A DNA stretch of 18,365 nucleotides from assembly GCA_026967815.1 (NCBI GenBank), contig JAPUUO010000016.1:243-18607 (forward strand), in the 5' to 3' direction. Positions 13,576 through 18,365 of the stretch are shown one piece after another (the stretch's first letter is position 1; each line of letters opens with the position of its first letter). Below the pieces are notes generated by a model. The model had not been told where the DNA came from and did no database searches. It saw nothing but the letters and a program-made list of their open reading frames with translations. Source of the DNA: Candidatus Bathyarchaeota archaeon (GTDB taxonomy: Archaea; Thermoproteota; Bathyarchaeia; Bathyarchaeales; Bathyarchaeaceae). The translations under genes and the position numbers were made by a program.

Positions 13576-14069
13576 TGAAGTCGGACAAACAAGAAGTCGA
13601 AAAATCGGTGATAGAGCGTGCCTTGGCTTTGCGTAGAAACCTCAAAAATAAGAAGCCAAAGTTTAGGCGTCAAGAAAGCTGGCGTTATAAACGGGTGAGT
13701 GAAGTTTGGCGAAAACCAAGTGGTATAGACAGTAAGATGCGCAGGAAGAAGAAAGGATGGCCTAAGTCTGTTGAAGTTGGATATCGTGGTCCTAAGACCG
13801 CACGTGGGCTTCATCCTTCTGGTTATGCTGAAGTTTTGATTCACACAGTGGATGATGTGGACAAGGTTGAACCTGAAACCCAAGCGATTCGGATTGCTCA
13901 TACTGTTGGAGCGAGGAAGCGTATTGAGATCATGACTAGGGCCAGAGAAAGCGGCGTTCATATTCTTAACCCGAGAGAAGTGGAGAAGCCGTTGGCAGAA
14001 GAGGAGGCTGAAGCTGAAGCAGTGGAAGAGGCTGACGAAGCAGAGAAGGCAGAGGAGGAAAAGGAATAG
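13575..14069 (+). CDS. rpl32e: Large-subunit ribosomal protein L32e (eL32) with acidic tail
   Basis: eL32 is an archaeal/eukaryotic 23S-binding protein. The 164-residue product has the core motifs KKPKFRRQESWRYKRVSEVW, KPSGIDSKMRRKKKGWPKSV, GYRGPKTARGLHPSGYAEVL and VGARKRIEIMTRARESGVHILNP (given as separate blocks of the family fold). The core ends near residue 138. The last 25 or so residues are almost all Glu and Ala (EEEAEAEAVEEADEAEKAEE), an acidic tail that is unusual on a basic rRNA-binding protein. The ATG overlaps the L6 stop by one base, and L19e follows with no gap. Confidence 0.95.
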   Translation: MKSDKQEVEKSVIERALALRRNLKNKKPKFRRQESWRYKRVSEVWRKPSGIDSKMRRKKKGWPKSVEVGYRGPKTARGLHPSGYAEVLIHTVDDVDKVEPETQAIRIAHTVGARKRIEIMTRARESGVHILNPREVEKPLAEEEAEAEAVEEADEAEKAEEEKE

Positions 14070-14522
14070 ATGACTCTTAAAAGTCAACGCCGATTGGCGG
14101 CTGAGATTCTTAAAGTGGGTGAAAATCGGGTTTGGATCGATCCTGAGCATAATGATGATGTTGAAGTTGCGATTACGCGGGATGAAATTCGCAAGTTGAT
14201 TCATGAAGGTTTGATTAAGGCTCTTCAAAAGAAAGGTGTGAGTCGTGCTCGAACTCGGGTTTCGCATGAAAAAAAGAAGAAGGGCTTAAGAAGAGGACCT
14301 GGTAGTAGGACCGGATCAGTTCGGGCAAGGGTTTCTAAGAAGGAGGCTTGGATGAAGCGCATTCGAGCTTTGAGGAGGCGTTTGCGGGAGCGGAAAGCTG
14401 AACGGGCGATTACTGAGAGCAGTTATCGTCGGCTTTATACGCTGGCTGGTAGCGGAATGTTTAGCTCTATTGCAGAGATGGAGCGCTACGCGAAGGCTCA
14501 TGGTTTGTGGAGGAAGCGTTAG
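14070..14522 (+). CDS. rpl19e: Large-subunit ribosomal protein L19e (eL19)
   Basis: eL19 is an archaeal/eukaryotic large-subunit protein that forms an inter-subunit bridge through its long helix. The 150-residue product shows LKSQRRLAAEILKVGENRVW, IDPEHNDDVEVAITRDEIRK and LIHEGLIKALQKKGVSRART, then a loop with KKKKGLRRGPGSRTGSVRAR and a long basic helix (RIRALRRRLRERKAERAI), ending AKAHGLWRKR. Length is typical. ATG 14070 follows the L32e TAG directly. Third positions are strongly G/T-biased, so the antisense strand shows a long but spurious open frame across L32e and L19e. Confidence 0.97.
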   Translation: MTLKSQRRLAAEILKVGENRVWIDPEHNDDVEVAITRDEIRKLIHEGLIKALQKKGVSRARTRVSHEKKKKGLRRGPGSRTGSVRARVSKKEAWMKRIRALRRRLRERKAERAITESSYRRLYTLAGSGMFSSIAEMERYAKAHGLWRKR

Positions 14523-15245
14523 ATGGCGACTGGTCCTCGTTATAGGGTTGCTTTTCGTAGGCGAAGAGAGGGGAAAACTAACTATCGTCGAAGGAAGGCT
14601 CTTGTTCTATCTGGGTTGCCTCGGTTTGTTGTTCGTTGCACATTGAAGCGTGTTATTGCTCAGATGATTAGGGCTGAGATTGTTGGTGACAAAGTTCTTG
14701 TGTGTGCTGATTCCAGAGAGCTTGTTCGGCAGTATGGTTGGCTGGGCAACTGCTCTAATTTGCCTGCTGCTTATCTTACTGGACTGCTATGTGGTCTGAA
14801 AGCTTTTGCTTCTGGTGTGAAAGAGGCTGTTTTGGATATTGGCTTGCAGTCGCCGACTAAGGGTGCAAAGCCTTTTGCGACGCTTAAAGGTGCGTTGGAT
14901 GCGGGTGTTTCAGTGCCGCATGATGAGGGTGTTTTGCCTAGCGAGGAGAGGATTCAGGGGCAGCACATTGTTGCTTATGCTAAGCAGTTGGCTTCTAATC
15001 CAGAAGTATACCAAACTCGTTTTTCTGAGCTTTTGTCTAGAGGTTTATCTCCGGAGCAGATTACTGAACACTTTTTCTCTGTGAAAGAGAAGATTGTTTC
15101 ATCCTTTAAAGAGGAGGAGGCACCAAAAGAGAAGAGAGTTGAGGTTACGCCTACGGTTAAGAGCAAGAAGAAAACAATGCGAAAGGCTGTTTCTAAGCCT
15201 AAACGTCGTGTTTCTAAAAAGAAGAAGGGTGAGATTGAGAAATGA
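14523..15245 (+). CDS. rpl18: Large-subunit ribosomal protein L18 (uL18) with basic C-terminal extension
   Basis: uL18 binds 5S rRNA in the central protuberance together with L5. The 240-residue product has the archaeal N-terminus (GPRYRVAFRRRREGKTNYRR), CADSRELVRQYGWLG, NLPAAYLTGLLCGLKA, GAKPFATLKGALDAGVSVPH and a C-terminal HFFSVKEKIVSSFKEEEAPK. After about residue 195 a Lys-rich tail of about 45 residues (KSKKKTMRKAVSKPKRRVSK) makes it longer than common archaeal L18. In 60 consecutive codons from 14820, third positions are 26 G, 27 T, 4 A and 3 C, the reverse of S4e. Its TGA overlaps the S5 ATG by four bases. Confidence 0.95.
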   Translation: MATGPRYRVAFRRRREGKTNYRRRKALVLSGLPRFVVRCTLKRVIAQMIRAEIVGDKVLVCADSRELVRQYGWLGNCSNLPAAYLTGLLCGLKAFASGVKEAVLDIGLQSPTKGAKPFATLKGALDAGVSVPHDEGVLPSEERIQGQHIVAYAKQLASNPEVYQTRFSELLSRGLSPEQITEHFFSVKEKIVSSFKEEEAPKEKRVEVTPTVKSKKKTMRKAVSKPKRRVSKKKKGEIEK

Positions 15246-15913
15246 GGGGTCGTCGACAAAGAAGAAGGAGTCCCACTAGAAGAAGAGGAGTTGAAGAAAA
15301 AATAGAGGCTTGGGTGCCTCGCACTAGGCTTGGGAAGATGGTTCAAGCCGGACAGATTACTTCGATTGAGGAGATTTTCGCTGAAGGTCTAAAGATTCGG
15401 GAGTCTGAAATTGCGGATGTGCTTCTGCCTGATCTTCTGGAGGAAGTGATTAACATTAACTTGGTTCAGAAGCAGACTGATGCTGGGGAGAAATCTCGTT
15501 TTAAGGCGATTGTGGCTGTTGGAAACCGTGATGGTTTTGTTGGCTTGGGCGGAGGCAAGGCAAAGCAGGTGCGGACGGCTATTGAGAAAGCAGCTGTTGA
15601 TGCTCGCTTGAATGTTATTTTGGTTCGAAGAGGCTGCGGAAGCTGGCAGTGTGGGTGTGGACGTCCTCACACTCTGCCTTTTCAGATTCGCGGCAAATGT
15701 GGAAGTGTTGAGGTTTTGCTTGTGCCGGGTCCGCGTGGACTAGGCTTAGTGGCAAGTGAAGTTGCCAAGGTTGTTCTCAATTTGGCTGGTGTTAAAGACT
15801 GCTGGACTAGAAGCTTTGGTTCTACGAGGACGATTCCGTCCTATGCTTATGCGGTTTTTGACGGTTTGAGAAAAACCTATAGTTTGGTTACTCGGGCGGA
15901 GTGGGTTAGGTAG
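15242..15913 (+). CDS. rps5: Small-subunit ribosomal protein S5 (uS5)
   Basis: uS5 lies at the mRNA entry tunnel and influences decoding accuracy. The 223-residue product has a basic N-terminal segment (MRGRRQRRRSPTRRR), WVPRTRLGKMVQAGQITSIE, then the S5 double-stranded RNA-binding domain (SRFKAIVAVGNRDGFVGLGG, GKAKQVRTAIEKAAVDARLN) and the C-terminal domain (GSVEVLLVPGPRGLGLVASE, VAKVVLNLAGVKDCWTRSFG). A Cys-rich loop, RRGCGSWQCGCGRPH, lies in the linker, as in archaeal and eukaryotic S5. The ATG overlaps the L18 stop (ATGA). It is immediately followed by L30, as is usual. Confidence 0.97.
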   Translation: MRGRRQRRRSPTRRRGVEEKIEAWVPRTRLGKMVQAGQITSIEEIFAEGLKIRESEIADVLLPDLLEEVININLVQKQTDAGEKSRFKAIVAVGNRDGFVGLGGGKAKQVRTAIEKAAVDARLNVILVRRGCGSWQCGCGRPHTLPFQIRGKCGSVEVLLVPGPRGLGLVASEVAKVVLNLAGVKDCWTRSFGSTRTIPSYAYAVFDGLRKTYSLVTRAEWVR

Positions 15914-15915
15914 GG

Positions 15916-16395
15916 ATGACGGAACAGCGGAAATGTTTGGCAGTTGTTCGAGTTCGAGGGAGAAGCGACATTTATCATGAGATTAAAGAGACTATGGAGT
16001 TCTTACATCTGCATCGTAACTGTCATGCCACACTTGTGGATGATCGACCTGCTTATGTTGGCATGTTAAGGAAGGCGCAACACTTTTTGACTTGGGGCGA
16101 AATCTCAAAAGAAAACATAGCTTTGCTTCTGAAAAAATGGGGTAGACTGGTGGGCAACAAGAAACCTTCAGATGAGTATGCAAAAGAGATAGGCTACAAG
16201 TCGTTGGACGAACTCGCAGAGGCTATACACGAGGCTAAAGTGGAGTTTAATAAGTTACCGAGGATGAAGCCGGTGTTTCGGTTACATCCGCCGAGCAAAG
16301 GCTTCAAGGGCAAAGTGAAAAAAAGCTACACCACCGGAGGCGTCACGGGCTACAGAAAAGAAAACATAAACAATCTGATAAAAAAAATGACGTAG
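15916..16395 (+). CDS. rpl30: Large-subunit ribosomal protein L30 (uL30), archaeal long form
   Basis: uL30 is a 23S-binding protein; archaeal forms of about 155 residues resemble eukaryotic L7. The 159-residue product shows CLAVVRVRGRSDIYHEIKET, MEFLHLHRNCHATLVDDRPA, YVGMLRKAQHFLTWGEISKE, and a C-terminal FRLHPPSKGFKGKVKKSYTT GGVTGYR segment (two adjoining blocks). ATG 15916 lies 2 nt after the S5 TAG. It is the last gene of the operon here: L15 and SecY, which commonly follow, are absent, and 206 bp of non-coding DNA comes next. The codon bias turns back to A/C-ending in the last quarter of the gene. Confidence 0.96.
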   Translation: MTEQRKCLAVVRVRGRSDIYHEIKETMEFLHLHRNCHATLVDDRPAYVGMLRKAQHFLTWGEISKENIALLLKKWGRLVGNKKPSDEYAKEIGYKSLDELAEAIHEAKVEFNKLPRMKPVFRLHPPSKGFKGKVKKSYTTGGVTGYRKENINNLIKKMT

Positions 16396-16428
16396 GATAT
16401 TTTCGCGAGTCTGATGCACATGACTTCC

Positions 16429-16438
16429 CGCGCGCGCG
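16429..16438. repeat. Second intergenic alternating (CG)5 tract
   Basis: Five CG dinucleotides begin 34 nt after the L30 stop. With the following ATG they form the inverse complement of the 13-mer at 1012-1024. The three bases at offset +3 to +5 on the far side (AAG, read on the minus strand) also match the other copy. The role is unknown. Confidence 0.5.
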
Positions 16439-16488
16439 ATGGCAGTTGTGGGTTCTCTTTTGGTCTCCAGTGAGGAAAGATAGACTTT

Positions 16489-16541
16489 TGGGAGAGTAGT
16501 CGGTATAGCATCTTGTCAGAATGGTCTTTGGCACTCTTCCA
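16489..16541 (+). repeat. Imperfect 9-bp stem downstream of the ribosomal operon
   Basis: TGGGAGAGT (16489-16497) and ACTCTTCCA (16533-16541) pair over nine positions with one G-U wobble around a 35-nt loop. The stem can extend outward if C16542 is bulged. It may be a 3' structural end of the operon transcript or a small RNA. I could not fit a tRNA to it. Confidence 0.35.
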
Positions 16542-16547
16542 CAAGCC

Positions 16548-16555
16548 ATAAAAAT
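16548..16555 (+). promoter_or_regulatory. Possible TATA-like box of the MBL-fold gene
   Basis: ATAAAAAT lies about 50 nt before ATG 16602, predicting a leader of about 25 nt. AGGG at 16597-16600 is too near the start to be a good ribosome-binding site. Assigned on position and composition only. Confidence 0.3.
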
Positions 16556-16601
16556 GGACAGCATTGACATCTTCGCAGAGTTTGTGTGTAGTGAATAGGG
16601 T

Positions 16602-17360
16602 ATGCCGCAGGTTCATGATTTTGGCAATAATGTTTTTGGAGTTACAGGTCTACATCATATAGCTGGGATCGGAGTTAATGCTGGTTTCATACTAGCCTCC
16701 GATACAGTCATTCATATCGATTCAGGAATGACCATCACCGATGGGGAATATCTTCTAAGCAAATCAAAGGAGAAAGCAACTCAGCAAGAAAATGTCTTAC
16801 TCATTCTAACTCATCATCACTCAGACCATATTTTTGGAATGAGAATCTTCAAAGAGGTAGATGCCGAAGTTATTGCACATGAAAATGTTCGGAAGTTTCT
16901 TTCTCACAGAAGATTGTTTTCTTTTAGAACTCTTCTTGATTCCTACAAACCTTTCATTGTCAAGATGATGGTTGAAAAGCTCTCGTATACCAAAGAGAGA
17001 GCAGAAAGGGAGCTTGGAGACGTTAAACTCTTTCCGCCAGATCAGACCTTTAAGGATGATAAAACTCTTCAAATGGATGACCAAGAGCTTCTATTACTCT
17101 ATACTCCTGGACACGTGCCTAGTGAGACATCAGTTTACCATCCCATATCAAAAACCTTGTTTGCAGGAGACACAATATACCAAGATATGCCATTGACCAC
17201 AAGATTTGGTGGACCTAAAGAGTGGAAACAATGGATAGAAAGTCTAGAGAAATTGGAAAGACTTGACATAGAAAACATAGTGCCTGGACATGGAAAGATA
17301 TGTAAGAAAGATGAAATTAGAAGAAACATAGAATATCTAGAAGATTTCTTAAGCCGATGA
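16602..17360 (+). CDS. MBL-fold metallo-hydrolase
   Basis: The 252-residue protein is a metallo-beta-lactamase-fold hydrolase of the glyoxalase-II-like type. Metal ligands are visible in order: HHHSDH at 71-76 (the HxHxDH motif), His171 in TPGHVPSE, Asp190 in LFAGDTIY and His230 in VPGHGK. The N-terminus GVNAGFILASDTVIHIDSGM is the usual first beta-sheet. A helical insertion (about 98-140, HRRLFSFRTLLDSYKPFIVK and onward) between the metal motifs may cap the active site. The substrate cannot be told from sequence; thioester, lactone and phosphodiester hydrolases share this layout. It lies outside the ribosomal operon, in DNA of lower GC content, and has no operon partner. Confidence 0.88.
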   Translation: MPQVHDFGNNVFGVTGLHHIAGIGVNAGFILASDTVIHIDSGMTITDGEYLLSKSKEKATQQENVLLILTHHHSDHIFGMRIFKEVDAEVIAHENVRKFLSHRRLFSFRTLLDSYKPFIVKMMVEKLSYTKERAERELGDVKLFPPDQTFKDDKTLQMDDQELLLLYTPGHVPSETSVYHPISKTLFAGDTIYQDMPLTTRFGGPKEWKQWIESLEKLERLDIENIVPGHGKICKKDEIRRNIEYLEDFLSR

Positions 17361-17461
17361 CAACTTCAATCAGAGATGAAGTTTTTTCCACCGATATTCA
17401 CTATAACAACGCTACTAGCAGTCATTGTCTACAGAATATAATCTAACAGAAATAGAAGATT

Positions 17462-17791
17462 CTAATCTCCTCGTGTCTTAAGTACGTAAGGTTCAAACAG
17501 CAAGACGTATGAAGGCTCTGAGCTCTTTGGACAATGCTCTTTGCCTTTAGGTATTACTGTCATTTGTCCATTGTTAAGAGTTATATCAGGTTGATCTTTC
17601 AGCTGAATAACGATATTTCCTTCAACTACATAGAAAAGCTCATCTTCATTCGTGTGCTTGTGCCAATGGAATTCCCCTTCTAACAAAGATAACCTAACAA
17701 CTTGGTCGTTTACTCGAGCCACATCAACAGGAGACCATGCCTTACCACCGATTTCTTTGATCTTGTCTTTCAAACTGATTACCGAGATCAT
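17462..17791 (-). CDS. Small cupin-domain protein
   Basis: The 109-residue protein is one cupin barrel. Motif 1 reads GEFHWHKHTNEDELFYVVEG, with three His and a Glu able to bind metal, and motif 2 reads GQMTVIPKGKEHCP. The C-terminus (VLLFEPYVLKTRGD) matches a common family of small cupins that end in an EPxxTxNTGD-like block. I chose the ATG at 17791 because the family normally starts MxxVxxLKEK; ATG 17818 is in frame and would add nine residues. Neither has a clear ribosome-binding site. Such proteins may be sugar isomerases, dioxygenases or simple binding proteins; the substrate is unknown. It is divergent from a second cupin gene across about 180 bp. Confidence 0.82.
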   Translation of the reverse strand: MISVISLKDKIKEIGGKAWSPVDVARVNDQVVRLSLLEGEFHWHKHTNEDELFYVVEGNIVIQLKDQPDITLNNGQMTVIPKGKEHCPKSSEPSYVLLFEPYVLKTRGD

Positions 17792-17973
17792 AGTTATCGA
17801 TGTCGTAACTCTTTTCATCCTTATTTCTGCTTTTCCTTTGCTACATAGATAAGAAGAATAGTCTACAGAAGAATACGACTATCAAGCAAGATGAACCGAA
17901 TACCAAATATGCTATCCATGCATTTAAGACATGAAATGAAATTAGCCTTAATCATATGACTGGAGGATAGTCT

Positions 17974-18288
17974 GTGAGAGAAATAAAAAAGCCTTGGGGA
18001 AAAGAGCTCTGGATAGCACAGGAAAGCGAGTATGGCGGCAAAATCCTCATCATGAAAGGAAATCACCACACATCCCAACACTTTCACAAGGACAAGAAAG
18101 AAACAATCTACTGCTTTAAAGGAGAGGTAGACCTCATCTTGAACGATCGAGTGGTCACACTAAAAGAAGGAGACGACATAACCCTTATCCCCAGAACAGT
18201 CCACAGCATCATAGGAAAAACAAACTCAGTCCTATTCGAAGTATCAACTCCACAACTAGCTGACGTAGTAAGACTAAAAGAAGAATAA
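17974..18288 (+). CDS. Cupin protein, mannose-6-phosphate-isomerase-like
   Basis: The 104-residue protein is a single cupin. It starts with KKPWGKELWIA, a motif typical of type II phosphomannose isomerases and of the C-terminal domain of ManC-like enzymes. Motif 1 is QHFHKDKKETIYCFKGE and motif 2 is GDDITLIPRTVHS, both with metal-binding His residues. It lacks the nucleotidyltransferase domain of bifunctional enzymes, so a sugar-phosphate isomerase or epimerase-like role is plausible but not shown. GTG 17974 has an excellent ribosome-binding site (GGAGGAT at 17962-17968). Codons are mostly A/C-ending. It is transcribed away from the other cupin and has no other visible partner; the window ends 77 bp later with nothing recognisable. 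Confidence 0.82.
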   Translation: MREIKKPWGKELWIAQESEYGGKILIMKGNHHTSQHFHKDKKETIYCFKGEVDLILNDRVVTLKEGDDITLIPRTVHSIIGKTNSVLFEVSTPQLADVVRLKEE

Positions 18289-18365
18289 AGACATCAAGCA
18301 AGATGAAGTGAACTAGATTCCCACTCTTTTCTCTGTCCAGAGCTCGTTGATAGATTCCAAATGAC

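Noticed and set aside
13572..14267. 231-residue open frame on the minus strand, antisense to L32e and L19e
   Set aside because: It lies wholly against two certain ribosomal genes. Their scarcity of A at third positions removes stop codons from the opposite strand. The translation is rich in Ser, Phe, His and Asn with no fold-like pattern.
16489..16545. tRNA-like segment after L30
   Set aside because: A 9-bp stem and a GTCGGTATAGC stretch resemble an acceptor and D arm, but no GGTTCRAATCC T-arm or plausible anticodon arm can be placed, on either strand.
17881..18307. 15-bp direct repeat (ATCAAGCAAGATGAA) at 17881-17895 and 18293-18307 flanking the last cupin gene
   Set aside because: One 15-bp match is not rare enough in a window of this size, its flanks do not match, and there is no transposase, terminal inverted repeat or integrase nearby.

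Overview
The window is an archaeal chromosomal segment of moderate GC content. It encodes archaeal/eukaryotic-type ribosomal proteins (S4e, L19e, L32e, long L18 and L30), the RNase P protein Rnp1, one TFB, aIF1 and a DTD2-type D-aminoacyl-tRNA deacylase. TATA-like boxes about 25 nt before starts, and frequent GTG/TTG starts with GGTGA/GGAGG ribosome-binding sites, also fit archaea. A TACK-lineage archaeon such as a Bathyarchaeia member is my best guess; this is inference, because no 16S rRNA is present.

Layout. (1) 1-504 is the C-terminal end of a surface protein made of repeated Ig-like domains of 84 residues, ending in a membrane anchor. (2) 567-878 is a small conserved TIGR04076-like protein. 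(3) 1079-2833 is a two-gene NAD-salvage operon: nicotinamidase, then nicotinate phosphoribosyltransferase with a C-terminal zinc ribbon. A 9-bp inverted repeat sits directly against the nicotinamidase ribosome-binding site. (4) 2935-4132, minus strand, holds a stand-alone Lrp/AsnC ligand-sensing (RAM) domain and an ornithine-carbamoyltransferase homologue with altered amino-acid-binding motifs. (5) 4238-6662 holds information-processing genes: DTD2, aIF1, a small zinc-ribbon protein and TFB, the last converging on the zinc-ribbon gene with shared stop codons. (6) 7033-8022 has a YbjQ-family protein and a TPR-like helical protein.

(7) 8136-16395 is the core of the archaeal S10/spc ribosomal operon: L22-S3-L29-Rnp1-S17-L14-L24-S4e-L5-S14-S8-L6-L32e-L19e-L18-S5-L30. 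Seventeen genes overlap or lie within about 20 nt of one another behind one clear TATA box. The usual upstream L3-L4-L23-L2-S19 block and downstream L15-SecY are absent here. S14 (54 codons) is a real short zinc-binding gene at 12441-12605. (8) 16602-18288 is a more AT-rich accessory tail with an MBL-fold hydrolase and two divergent small cupins.

Most of the window is housekeeping, and I see no defence system, CRISPR array, mobile element or tRNA. The points most worth a second look are: an abrupt reversal of third-codon-position composition inside the single ribosomal operon (A/C-ending up to L5, G/T-ending in L19e-L18-S5); the carbamoyltransferase with Asp at two positions that normally contact ornithine; the hairpin before the NAD-salvage operon; and two intergenic (CG)5 tracts sharing a 13-mer in opposite orientation.
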